Assembly: GCF_016894345.1 (NCBI RefSeq)
Contig: NZ_CP069798.1
Span: 1,943,385 to 2,007,384 of the forward strand
DNA: 64,000 nucleotides
Direction: 5' to 3'
DNA from: Paralysiella testudinis
GTDB lineage: Bacteria > Pseudomonadota > Gammaproteobacteria > Burkholderiales > Neisseriaceae
Shown: piece by piece, positions 35,136 through 42,393 of the stretch
How the letters are laid out: each line of letters opens with the position of its first letter
Position numbering within the stretch: the first letter of the stretch is position 1
The notes under the pieces: model-generated
The model's database searches: none
Told to the model about the DNA's origin: nothing
The model's input: the letters and a program-made list of their open reading frames with translations, nothing else
Translations under genes and position numbers: made by a program

Positions 35136-35327
35136 CTATGCAGCAGCTTTCAAACCCAGCTTTACCGCAATCTCATGTGCCTTGCCGTACTTACCTTTGG
35201 AGAATCCATTCAGCACCCGGTATACCTCTTGCTCACGGTAGCCGTGCTCACGCGCCCAACTGGAAAACGTCCAGCCCTTACTGTGGAACTCAGTCTTAAC
35301 CTGTTCCGGTGTCTTTACTTTTTTCAT
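35136..35327 (-). CDS. Ner/Cro-like DNA-binding protein
   Basis: 63 residues. TPEQVKTEFHSKGWTFSSWAREHGYREQEVYRVLNG is a helix-turn-helix similar to phage regulators in this position. First gene of the minus-strand early operon, divergent from the repressor, sharing the 100-bp operator region. By analogy with Mu Ner it would down-regulate the early and repressor promoters. Confidence 0.8.
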   Translation of the reverse strand: MKKVKTPEQVKTEFHSKGWTFSSWAREHGYREQEVYRVLNGFSKGKYGKAHEIAVKLGLKAAA

Positions 35328-35381
35328 ATCCCTTAATCCTTGTTTGTGGCAAAATACTTTGCAAGAACATGGGATAACTAT

Positions 35382-35401
35382 ACACGAATATTTGTTCGTG
35401 T
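35382..35401. promoter_or_regulatory. Candidate repressor/Ner operator
   Basis: ACACGAATATTTGTTCGTGT has perfect 7-bp arms around a 6-base centre. It lies in the AT-rich divergent region between the Ner-like gene and the repressor. A half-site TTCGTG recurs at 35427, overlapping the repressor's GTG start, which could allow autoregulation. Confidence 0.65.
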
Positions 35402-35428
35402 TGCAACTATTTTTAGGAATTTTTTTTC

Positions 35429-35830
35429 GTGATTAGTAACCGCCTAAAACAAGAACGAGAACGCTTGGGATTTACGCAGGCACAATTTGCCGGGTTGGGC
35501 ATGATTACATCCAGATCACAGCAAAATTACGAAACAACAGAGAGAAAACCAGATGCCGGCTACCTTGCCGAAATTGCAAAAGTCGGCGCCGATGTGCAGT
35601 ACATCGTGACCGGTCAATATTCCGAAACCAAGTTGAGTAATGAAGAGCAGCAATTACTGGCAGCGTTTCGAGCTGCCAGTCCACAGGTGCGTCAATTTAT
35701 GTTGCAAGGGGCGCAACCTGTGCAAACTTTTGTTGCTGGCAATGTAGGGCAGCAAATACAGGCGGGCGATAATGCCAATATCACGCATACAAAAGTCAAA
35801 CAACGGAGAAAGAAAGTTGACGGAATTTAA
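35429..35830 (+). CDS. Phage repressor (HTH XRE family)
   Basis: 133 residues from GTG 35429, with AGGA about 11 bases upstream. The N-terminal XRE helix-turn-helix (RLKQERERLGFTQAQFAGLGMITSRSQQNYETTERKPDAGYLAEIAKVGADVQYIV) is followed by a Gln/Asn-rich C-terminus (AGNVGQQIQAGDNANIT). It faces away from the early operon, as c does in Mu. The remaining plus-strand genes to 38.0 kb follow it closely and would be expressed in the lysogen. Confidence 0.88.
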   Translation: MISNRLKQERERLGFTQAQFAGLGMITSRSQQNYETTERKPDAGYLAEIAKVGADVQYIVTGQYSETKLSNEEQQLLAAFRAASPQVRQFMLQGAQPVQTFVAGNVGQQIQAGDNANITHTKVKQRRKKVDGI

Positions 35831-36473
35831 AATCAAAGGGGATGTAGAGCAATTGATTCAGGCAACCACGGTACATATCAACGAAAAACAAAACAATCAA
35901 CCACTAACCAACTTGCAATGGCAAACCATTAAAGAGCGCATAGAAGAGCTAAAGCAATATCAATTCGCAGAACCAAAAGAGGTTTATCGCCATTTAAAAT
36001 GCATGTTTGGCGTAAACAAGACTCGCGATATTGCGGCGACCCGTTACCCCGAGGTTATGGCAGAAATACAAAAATTTATAGATGCCAAGCTAGCAGATAC
36101 GCGCCAGTCTTTTTTGATTAAAAGCTTGCTCTCTTTGCCGTATGAGCAAGGTGTAGAAGCCAAAAATTATACTAAAAAGCATTATGGCACCATGATGTTC
36201 AAATTACTGACGCCAGAACAACTGGCAGCGGTATGGGCACATTTTGAAAATTACGAATCACCTCAAGCAAATATACGCACAGATTCAGAAAATATTTCTG
36301 CATCTCCATTGGTAGCGCAGGTATTGAATACAAATTCAGAGAGTTATGAAAACAATTTCAATGCATCAAAAACACGGCAAGAACATGACAAAAGGGCATT
36401 TCAACTTGCTCTAATTTTAACTGGGTTCGCGGTTATTATCGCTGCGTGGGTTGTCTTATCTGGCTATTTTTAA
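35817..36473 (+). CDS. Repressor-linked protein with C-terminal membrane anchor
   Basis: 218 residues if TTG 35817 is the start, supported by CGGAGAAAG 6-8 bases upstream; it overlaps the repressor end by 14 bases. A soluble helical region (about 1-150, with TIKERIEELKQYQFAEPKEVYRHLKCMFGVNKTRDI, faintly like the ORF6C domain of phage antirepressors) is followed by a linker and one membrane helix near the C-terminus (about 198-217). The region is clearly AT-richer than the rest of the prophage. A membrane-tethered sensor or exclusion role is possible; no family is confirmed. Confidence 0.6.
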   Translation: MTEFKIKGDVEQLIQATTVHINEKQNNQPLTNLQWQTIKERIEELKQYQFAEPKEVYRHLKCMFGVNKTRDIAATRYPEVMAEIQKFIDAKLADTRQSFLIKSLLSLPYEQGVEAKNYTKKHYGTMMFKLLTPEQLAAVWAHFENYESPQANIRTDSENISASPLVAQVLNTNSESYENNFNASKTRQEHDKRAFQLALILTGFAVIIAAWVVLSGYF

Positions 36474-36487
36474 CCACAGGGAAAAAC

Positions 36488-37078
36488 ATGAAAAAAGCAT
36501 TATTTATCTCAATAGTTCTATTCACCCTAGCCGCCTGTGGCGGCGAATCTGCCGTTAAAACCCCAGCTCCACCACCGCCTGTTAAAGAAGCACAAGCCGA
36601 AAAACCCGCCCATTTAAATATGGGCTTCGGCACTTTCCGATTACGTGCCAATTCTGGATTTAAAGCGCTTGACCTGCCTTATAAAATTTCAGCAGGCGAA
36701 TGGCCGCTGGCAGAAGAAGGCGCTACTGAAAAAAATGCCATTATTGAATTAGACAAAAACCTTGTTTTAGCGCTCACCATTGATGCTAAGTCCGATAAGA
36801 TTACTGTTATCAGCCCCAGATTTACGGTAACAAAAAATGGTGCCTATAATTTACAGCTGGGCAATGGTGCATTGGTGTTGCTGGCCAGTGCAGATGGTGA
36901 GGAAATGGCCGTCATTCAAGAATTAAACAATATGATGGTTGATGCGATGCAGGAATATACCGACAGTAAAGATGGGCACGTTGTTGAAAAAATGCTGGAT
37001 ATCAGGGGCGTAAAATATGGCATCACGATTAGAGATAAAATGCCCGTAATCCTATCTGCTTCATCGAGCAAGAGCTAA
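36488..37078 (+). CDS. Prophage-encoded lipoprotein
   Basis: 196 residues from ATG 36488. Signal peptide with lipobox LAAC (cysteine near residue 17), a Pro-rich linker (TPAPPPPVKEAQAEKP) and a beta-rich domain of about 150 residues. It follows the membrane-anchored gene by 14 bases and shares its low GC. No family recognised. Lysogen-expressed lipoproteins can block superinfection at the envelope, but here that is only an inference from position. Confidence 0.7.
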   Translation: MKKALFISIVLFTLAACGGESAVKTPAPPPPVKEAQAEKPAHLNMGFGTFRLRANSGFKALDLPYKISAGEWPLAEEGATEKNAIIELDKNLVLALTIDAKSDKITVISPRFTVTKNGAYNLQLGNGALVLLASADGEEMAVIQELNNMMVDAMQEYTDSKDGHVVEKMLDIRGVKYGITIRDKMPVILSASSSKS

Positions 37079-37103
37079 GGCTGCCTAAAGATTTCAGGCA
37101 GCC
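37078..37103. terminator. Uptake-sequence-derived hairpin after the lipoprotein gene
   Basis: AGGCTGCCT and AGGCAGCCC are separated by 9 bases. It overlaps the lipoprotein stop region. The tcmP gene begins 80 bases further on and may have its own promoter. Confidence 0.5.
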
Positions 37104-37184
37104 CTGTAGGCGCAAGGTCAAAAGTTGAAGCCATGGGGATTAACAACGTAGTTTGAACAATTTGAATAAATGGAGGAAGAAAAT

Positions 37185-38009
37185 ATGGGGGAATTGGTTA
37201 AAGCACCTGATGGTTTGCCGGCAGAAATTGTTGGTGAGTGGGCAAAAGAAAAACACGATTGTCTCAATCGTTATATTGATATATCTCGGGGTGTCCGAAA
37301 AAAATTTGTAGGCGAGGACGGGGCGGGCGCAACTTATATCGATCCATTTTGTGGGCCGGGTCTTTGCAAAATCAAGAATACAAATGAGTATATTGATGGC
37401 GGCGCAGTAGCTGCTTGGAAAAAAAGTGTAGCGGGTGGCGCTCCATTTTCTCAAGTGTTGATTGGAGACTTGGACAAAGAAAGATTGGCGGCGGCTGAGC
37501 AGCGTCTCCGGACACTGGGTGCACCCGTAAAAATTTATCAGGGTAGTGCAACGGAAACCATAAAAACAATTGTGAATAGTTTGAATGCTTATGCATTGCA
37601 CTTTGCATTTCTTGATCCATACAATTTAGAAACGTTGGATTTTAATATTATTGAAACACTTTCTGCGCTAAAGCGCATAGATATGCTGGTTCATATCAGC
37701 AAAATGGACTTACAACGAAATGGGGCTAAATACATTAGCAAAGAAGAACACAGTTCCTTAGATTCATTTATTCCAGGATGGCGGCAGCGTATTGATGTAG
37801 CCAGAGGGAATCAAGTCCAGCGCGAGCAGGTATTTGAATGTTGGAAAGATTTGATAGAAAGTACAGGTGTTTATTCTTCTAGTGATGTCCGTTTAATAAC
37901 AGGCTCCAAAAATCAGCATTTATATTGGCTGTTATTAGCGGCTAAAAATGACTTAGCTCTCAAGTTTTGGAAAACTGCGGTTGATACTGGGCAGGGGTCA
38001 TTATTTTAA
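37185..38009 (+). CDS. tcmP: Three-Cys-motif partner protein (TcmP), methyltransferase-like
   Basis: 274 residues from ATG 37185, with GGAGGAAG properly spaced; ATG 37170 lacks a site. The protein resembles a SAM-dependent methyltransferase fold: motif I TYIDPFCGPGLCK, an acidic strand LIGDLDKERLAAAEQRL, and FAFLDPYNLETLD in the position of motif IV (D-P-x-x). TcmP proteins are named for their frequent genetic pairing with Gp37/Gp68 (DUF5131) three-cysteine proteins, and such a gene follows here on the opposite strand with overlapping stops. Function in the family is unknown; cargo with a defence or modification role is plausible. Confidence 0.85.
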   Translation: MGELVKAPDGLPAEIVGEWAKEKHDCLNRYIDISRGVRKKFVGEDGAGATYIDPFCGPGLCKIKNTNEYIDGGAVAAWKKSVAGGAPFSQVLIGDLDKERLAAAEQRLRTLGAPVKIYQGSATETIKTIVNSLNAYALHFAFLDPYNLETLDFNIIETLSALKRIDMLVHISKMDLQRNGAKYISKEEHSSLDSFIPGWRQRIDVARGNQVQREQVFECWKDLIESTGVYSSSDVRLITGSKNQHLYWLLLAAKNDLALKFWKTAVDTGQGSLF

Positions 38010-38752
38010 TCAGCTATTTGAACAATGGGGTACTCATTCCAAGTGCGGCCTTGCAGCTCACGACCATTGGCTTTTTTATGGCGCTTTACGCCATCTGCAC
38101 CCCATCCGCCCCATTGTTTAAAGAAAAATGCCGAGCCAAAGGCTTCTGCCTGCTTTTTAATATTAATCACCCACTCCGGCTTCATGGGGCGGGCTTTATG
38201 ACCAGACTCCCCGCCTACAATTACCCAGTGAATATCGGTTAGGTTCACTTCTCCCAAGTCTTCCAGCAATGGCTCCACAGACAAGAAGCGGATAGACGCA
38301 TCAACCATGCGTAAATAATCAATTCTCGGTACACCGTATTTCACATCTTCTACAGACACGCCCAGCCATACATTTTCGGGGCATGGTCTGGAGTTGAAAT
38401 ATTCTGGCAGCCTTTCGGCTCGCTTGGTCAAAATTTGGTATGTGTGTTGGGGGGTTGCCCCAATCACGGCAAAAACCTGATCCAGAAAGGTATCCGGAAT
38501 ATCCTCATGAAAAAGATCACTCATGCTGTTTACAAAATAAACAGTGGGTTTTTTACGGTTCATTGGCTGTCTTAACCGACTTTCATGGCAAGACAACTTA
38601 AACCCTTGTTCGTAGCCGGGTGTACCCATTGCCTCCAGTCGTCGTGCCATAACCTCGGCATAACAGTTTTTGCATCCGGGTGACACTTTAGTGCAACCTG
38701 TGGTCGGGTTCCATGTAAGCTCAGTCCATTCGATAGTTGACTGGGTTGCCAT
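38006..38752 (-). CDS. DUF5131 (phage Gp37/Gp68) three-cysteine protein
   Basis: 248 residues from ATG 38752, preceded by GGAG; the upstream in-frame start is less likely. STIEWTELTWNPTTGCTKVSPGCKNCYAEVMARR carries the three cysteines (C-x6-C-x2-C), possibly an iron-sulphur or radical-SAM-like site. The YFVNSMSDLFHEDIPD, LTKRAERLPEY and WVIVGGESGHKARPM stretches define the family. It converges on tcmP with overlapping stop codons. The region upstream has a direct repeat ATACACTCA (38768-38790) where a promoter should lie. Confidence 0.88.
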   Translation of the reverse strand: MATQSTIEWTELTWNPTTGCTKVSPGCKNCYAEVMARRLEAMGTPGYEQGFKLSCHESRLRQPMNRKKPTVYFVNSMSDLFHEDIPDTFLDQVFAVIGATPQHTYQILTKRAERLPEYFNSRPCPENVWLGVSVEDVKYGVPRIDYLRMVDASIRFLSVEPLLEDLGEVNLTDIHWVIVGGESGHKARPMKPEWVINIKKQAEAFGSAFFFKQWGGWGADGVKRHKKANGRELQGRTWNEYPIVQIAD

Positions 38753-38824
38753 TGTCGTATCTCCAAAATATACACTCAATATACACTCATAATTTTAAAC
38801 AAATAAGCCTGCCTTGGCATGATT

Positions 38825-38933
38825 AATTTTTAAAACGTTTTAAAAGACCGCAAACCCATCTCCCTGCAAAATCCCGTTACGATTCAGTTAACGGGATTTT
38901 TGTTTTGCAATCATTAAACCCGTTTAAAAGACC
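38825..38933 (+). promoter_or_regulatory. Late leader ahead of the lysis genes
   Basis: Plus-strand order: exact 31-bp element (38825-38855, core TTTAAAACGTTTTAAA, ending GACCGCAAAC), a terminator hairpin (38868-38903, AAATCCCGTTA/TAACGGGATTT then T-rich), and the second motif TTAAACCCGTTTAAAAGACC (38909-38933, one mismatch to the copy at 14572-14596 over 25 bases). The same order occurs before gpW. Probably the late promoter region for lysis, packaging and head genes. Confidence 0.6.
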
Positions 38934-39002
38934 TGCTGCTGCGGTGTGCTTAAGATGGCATCCACAGCAAGCACTTTAAACAACCATTGATAGCGGGGAT
39001 TT

Positions 39003-39503
39003 ATGTCTGATTTCTATACTTTTATCGACCGCGTGCTCGCCCACGAGGGCGGCTATGTGAACGACCCGCGAGACCCCGGCGGTGAGACCAACTGGGGCGT
39101 CACCCGCCGCACGGCGCAGGCCAACGGCTACCACGGCAATATGCGGGCGATGACGCGCAACCAAGCGGTGGAGATTTACCGCACCGCCTTTTGGCTGCGC
39201 TACCGCTGCGCCGAAATGCCGCCGGGTGTGGCATTCCAGTTTTTCGATGCCTGTATCAACCACGGCTACGGCAATGCGGCGCGGATGTTGCAGCGGGCCG
39301 CCGGGGTGGCAGACGACGGCGTGATTGGCAACATCAGCCTGGCCGCCATCAATACGCTGCCTGAAAACGACCTGCTGCTGCGCTTTAATGCCGAGCGGAT
39401 TGATTTTTATACCCGCTTATCTACATTTGCCCACTTCGGCAAAGGCTGGGTGCGGCGGGTGGCGGCCAATCTGCGCCACGCGGCAACGGATAACCAAGAT
39501 TAA
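39003..39503 (+). CDS. Endolysin, glycoside hydrolase family 108
   Basis: 166 residues. FYTFIDRVLAHEGGYVNDPRDPGGETNWGVTRRTA holds the catalytic glutamate in the EGGY motif. The middle MPPGVAFQFFDACINHGYGNAARMLQRAAGV is the peptidoglycan-binding/GH108 part. It degrades peptidoglycan at lysis. No signal sequence is seen, so it needs a holin, candidates for which follow. First gene after the late leader. Confidence 0.93.
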   Translation: MSDFYTFIDRVLAHEGGYVNDPRDPGGETNWGVTRRTAQANGYHGNMRAMTRNQAVEIYRTAFWLRYRCAEMPPGVAFQFFDACINHGYGNAARMLQRAAGVADDGVIGNISLAAINTLPENDLLLRFNAERIDFYTRLSTFAHFGKGWVRRVAANLRHAATDNQD

Positions 39504-39628
39504 GTTTACGGCTGCCTGAACCACCAGAATGCCAGCGCATCGGTTCAGGCGGCCACCTATTCAGGTGTCAGGTTTCAGGTGTCGGGAATCAGGCACCACA
39601 GAACCACCAAACATAGAGAGAAATATCA

Positions 39629-39913
39629 ATGAACGATTATATACGGGTGTTGTTATGGGTATTGTGGTTGCCCCTGTATTTATGGTGCGGCATCCATTTA
39701 TGGGGTTGGTCGCCACTGCAAACATTGGCTAATATCGGTGGTGTCGGGATTGCTTCGTTTGCCGGTTATTTTATGGCTTCTGTGGCCTATGGTGCCATTA
39801 TCGACCTGTACAACAAGTACAGCACGGCGATTCGCACCATCCAGCAAAATAAAACCCAATTCAGGGCTTTTTGTAAATGGCAGCAGAAACAGCAGCAGGA
39901 GCAGCAACCATGA
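39629..39913 (+). CDS. Small membrane protein of the lysis cassette (holin candidate)
   Basis: 94 residues, two or three hydrophobic segments (about 5-26, 30-44 and 43-60), and a Gln-rich charged tail (CKWQQKQQQEQQ). GAGAGAAATATCA sits before the ATG. Position after the endolysin and the topology fit a holin or antiholin. The last four bases overlap the next ATG. Confidence 0.65.
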   Translation: MNDYIRVLLWVLWLPLYLWCGIHLWGWSPLQTLANIGGVGIASFAGYFMASVAYGAIIDLYNKYSTAIRTIQQNKTQFRAFCKWQQKQQQEQQP

Positions 39914-40161
39914 TCCGCTTTATCCAATGGCTTTCCGGCCTGATTACCAACCCCGCCAGCGGCCAAATTTCGCATACCAAGCTGTGGGCAAACGTGGCCG
40001 CCGCGGCGATGACGGTTAAATTCGCCCTGCACCCGGCAGCGCCGGAGTGGCTGTGGTGGGCATACGGCGGCATGGTGGGCGGCTATGCGCTGATTAAGCG
40101 CGGCATTGCCGCGGTGCCGCAAGTGGCCGAAATCAATAAGGGGCAACACCATGTGGATTAG
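39910..40161 (+). CDS. DUF2644-like membrane protein (holin candidate)
   Basis: 83 residues from ATG 39910, overlapping the previous stop. FIQWLSGLITNPASGQISHTKLWANVAAAAMTVKF followed by WLWWAYGGMVGGYALIKRGIAA resembles DUF2644, found in lysis cassettes of Haemophilus and Neisseria Mu-like phages. One clear and one partial membrane helix. Overlaps the spanin gene by 11 bases. Confidence 0.7.
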   Translation: MIRFIQWLSGLITNPASGQISHTKLWANVAAAAMTVKFALHPAAPEWLWWAYGGMVGGYALIKRGIAAVPQVAEINKGQHHVD

Positions 40162-40558
40162 CAGCCCCATCAACCAAGCGCTGGGCTTGTGTGTGGCGGC
40201 GATGCTGGTGGCCGGCGGCAGCTGGTATAGCGGCTACAGCAGCGCCAAACGCGCCGGTGAAGCACAGCTGGCGGCGCTGCGGCAGGAATATGCAGCGCAA
40301 GCACTGGCAGCCGAGCAGCAATACAGCGCCAAGCTGGCCGAAGCGGCGGAGCAGCAGCAAAAGTGGTACGACTTTGCCCAACACCAAAGCAGCAAGCTGG
40401 CGCAAGCCACCCAAACCTTAGACGCCCAAGCGGCACTGTTACAAAAGGAAATCCCTTATGCGATTGCACAAGATGCAGCAAGCGGCGGCCATTGCCATAG
40501 CGGCTTGGGTGCTGACAGCCTGCGGCTCTACCGCCGCGCCCTCGGCTACCCCGATTAA
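40151..40558 (+). CDS. Inner-membrane spanin (Rz-like)
   Basis: 135 residues from ATG 40151. One N-terminal membrane anchor (about 9-28) is followed by a long coiled-coil rich in Ala/Gln (about 30-105), the classic i-spanin layout. Rz1-like gene is nested in another frame from 40458. Together they would fuse inner and outer membranes during lysis. Confidence 0.8.
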   Translation: MWISSPINQALGLCVAAMLVAGGSWYSGYSSAKRAGEAQLAALRQEYAAQALAAEQQYSAKLAEAAEQQQKWYDFAQHQSSKLAQATQTLDAQAALLQKEIPYAIAQDAASGGHCHSGLGADSLRLYRRALGYPD

Positions 40559-40754
40559 AACCGTAGAGGTAGCCAAGCTGCCGCCGGTGGCTGCCGAGCT
40601 GCTCACTGCTCACCCCAAGCCTGCCGCTCCGGCTTCAGGCAGCCCGCAACACTTGCTGGCACATGCCGCCGTTTACGGCGCTTGGTGCGGCAAGCAGGCG
40701 CTACAGCTGCAAGGCTGGCAGGTGTGGTATCGGAGCGGTGGGCGTGACGAATAA
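40458..40754 (+). CDS. Outer-membrane spanin lipoprotein (Rz1-like), overlapping Rz out of frame
   Basis: 98 residues. A signal sequence with lipobox LTAC (cysteine at 22) is followed by a Pro-rich domain (PPVAAEL...PKPAAPASG), as in Rz1. It begins inside the Rz gene, 100 bases of which are shared in a different frame. C-terminal part (YGAWCGKQALQLQGWQVW) is less usual. Confidence 0.78.
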   Translation: MRLHKMQQAAAIAIAAWVLTACGSTAAPSATPIKTVEVAKLPPVAAELLTAHPKPAAPASGSPQHLLAHAAVYGAWCGKQALQLQGWQVWYRSGGRDE

Positions 40755-41007
40755 GCTAAGCCAGCCCACTATTATGTTTGAGATTCGGCGGCTGCGGCGG
40801 GGCAAAGAAGTGGTGATTTGGCAGACCACCGGCACGCATTTATCGCGCATTGGCGGGCTGGTCTGCGGATTTAAAAACCCGGCCGAAGTGGATGCAAAGA
40901 TAAATCAATTTTTGGCAGACACGCGCACAAAATACCCGGATATCGTTGATATCGCCGAATTTGAAGCCATGCTGGACGCGCAAGAACAAACAAAAGAATC
41001 AGATTAA
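40744..41007 (+). CDS. Small conserved head/lysis-junction protein
   Basis: 87 residues if GTG 40744 is used, overlapping the Rz1 stop; ATG 40774 is an alternative giving 77. Sequence is FEIRRLRRGKEVVIWQTTGTHLSRIGGLVCGFKNP, then an acidic helical tail. No family is recognised. Coupled by overlap with Rz1 and abutting the TraR-like gene. Confidence 0.55.
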   Translation: MTNKLSQPTIMFEIRRLRRGKEVVIWQTTGTHLSRIGGLVCGFKNPAEVDAKINQFLADTRTKYPDIVDIAEFEAMLDAQEQTKESD

Positions 41008-41214
41008 ATGGACATAGCCGATAAAGCCGCCCAATGCGAAGCGGCACTGTTAAACGATGCACTGGCACGCCAAGCGGCCAAACAACACGGCGGCCAAAGC
41101 TACAGCTACTGCGAAGACTGCGGCGCGCCCATCCCACCCGCACGGCAGCAGGCCGCCCCCGGCTGCACCCGCTGCATCCTGTGCCAAACCTATGCCGAGA
41201 AAGGCTGGCCTTAA
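41008..41214 (+). CDS. DksA/TraR-family C4 zinc-finger protein
   Basis: 68 residues. C-terminal finger SYCEDCGAPIPPARQQAAPGCTRCILCQTYAE, with the CxxC...CxxC pairs and IP-x-x-R motif of the TraR/DksA family. N-terminal 30 residues form a short helix. Mu carries a similar gene at this position. It may modulate RNA polymerase during lytic growth. Its stop shares bases with the next ATG. Confidence 0.88.
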   Translation: MDIADKAAQCEAALLNDALARQAAKQHGGQSYSYCEDCGAPIPPARQQAAPGCTRCILCQTYAEKGWP

Positions 41215-41543
41215 TGAGCGCCGACACCGCAAACATCATCAACATTGAATTTTGGCAAGTGGTGAGCTTTTTTCTCACCTTTCTGGGCGTGTGTTTCGGC
41301 TTCGGCAAAATCCTGTTTGCCCAATTTAAAACCGCACTGGACGACCGCTTAGCCCTGCTGGAAAAAATGCAGGCCAAGCTGGAGATGGTGGAGCAAAGCC
41401 ACAACGAATTGCTGCGCCAGCTACCGCTGGACTATATGCGCCGCGAAGACCATATCCGCAACGAGAGCAAGCTGGAAGCCAAGATTGATGCCGTCTACGG
41501 CATCATGAGCGATATTTACAAGATGGAGAGCCACAAGAAATGA
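41214..41543 (+). CDS. DUF2730 membrane/coiled-coil protein
   Basis: 109 residues from ATG 41214 (overlapping TAATG). One membrane helix (about 12-34) is followed by a coiled-coil (about 38-105). DUF2730 proteins lie before the terminase genes in Mu-like phages; Mu gp25 is the positional equivalent. Function unknown. Overlaps the next gene by 4 bases. Confidence 0.75.
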   Translation: MSADTANIINIEFWQVVSFFLTFLGVCFGFGKILFAQFKTALDDRLALLEKMQAKLEMVEQSHNELLRQLPLDYMRREDHIRNESKLEAKIDAVYGIMSDIYKMESHKK

Positions 41544-41845
41544 TGCAAAAAATCCGCCGCGAAGGCATGCGCTGGCAAATCATCAGCATGTTGGACAAAG
41601 CCCGCCCGATTACCGCGCACGAGCGCTTTATTGTCGACGTGGTGCGCGGCATCTACCCCGACGCCACCGCCGTGGAAGTGCGCCAGCACCTAGACTATCT
41701 GGCCGACCGCCGCTTAATCGACTTGGTCAAACAGCCCAGTGGCGCTTGGTATGCCGACCTCACCCGCTTGGGCGTGGACTTGGCCGAATACACCATTGAC
41801 TGCCAGCCCGGTATTGCCCGCCCTGAAAAATATTGGGAGGGCTAG
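41540..41845 (+). CDS. Mu gp26-like protein with winged-helix character
   Basis: 101 residues. MQKIRREGMRWQIISMLDKARPITAHERFIVDVVRGIYPDATAVEVRQHLDYLADRRLIDLV has the helix pattern of a winged helix domain, ending in GARPEKYWEG-like residues. Gene order (before gp27) fits Mu gp26. DNA-packaging or regulatory role is possible; not proven. Confidence 0.78.
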   Translation: MMQKIRREGMRWQIISMLDKARPITAHERFIVDVVRGIYPDATAVEVRQHLDYLADRRLIDLVKQPSGAWYADLTRLGVDLAEYTIDCQPGIARPEKYWEG

Positions 41846-41847
41846 CA

Positions 41848-42393
41848 ATGGCACCGCGCAGCAGCATCGACCTACTGCCCGACACCGTGCGCCATGCCTT
41901 GGAGCGCAGGCTTACCGACACCGGCTTTGGCAACTACAGCGAGCTTACCGAATGGCTCAACGAGCAAGGCTACCAAATCAGCCGCAGCGCCGTACATCGT
42001 TATGGCCAAAAAGTAGAGCGCCGTTTTGCATCGATTAAAGCCAGCACCGAAGCCGCCCGCCTGATTGCCGAGGGCGCAGCAGATGAGGGCGACACCCGCA
42101 GCGAAGCCTTAATGGCCATGCTGCAAACCGAATTGTTTGATGCACTGGTGCAGATAGGTGAAATGCCGTCTGAAGAGCTGGGCGCGATAGACCGCTTCGG
42201 CATGATGGCCGAAGGCTCGCGCAAAATCAGCGGTTTAATCTCCGCCAGCACGCGCTTAAAAGAGTATCAGGCCAAAGTCAAAGCCAAGGTGGCCGCCGCT
42301 GCCGAAGATGTGGCCAAGCAGGCCAAAAAAGGCGGCTTGAGCGATGAAGCCGCCGAAGCCATCCGCAAACAGATTTTAGGCATTGCATCATGA
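41848..42393 (+). CDS. Terminase small subunit (Mu gp27, DUF3486)
   Basis: 181 residues from ATG 41848. SSIDLLPDTVRHALERRLTDTGFGNYSELTEWLNEQGYQISRSAVHRYGQKVERR is the DUF3486 DNA-binding region; the remaining part is helical. It recognises phage ends for headful packaging together with the large subunit, whose start overlaps by 4 bases. Confidence 0.9.
   Translation: MAPRSSIDLLPDTVRHALERRLTDTGFGNYSELTEWLNEQGYQISRSAVHRYGQKVERRFASIKASTEAARLIAEGAADEGDTRSEALMAMLQTELFDALVQIGEMPSEELGAIDRFGMMAEGSRKISGLISASTRLKEYQAKVKAKVAAAAEDVAKQAKKGGLSDEAAEAIRKQILGIAS

Noticed and set aside
38768..38790. ATACACTCA direct repeat as a CRISPR-like unit
   Set aside because: Only two 9-base units without spacers; it fits a promoter or operator repeat before the DUF5131 gene.
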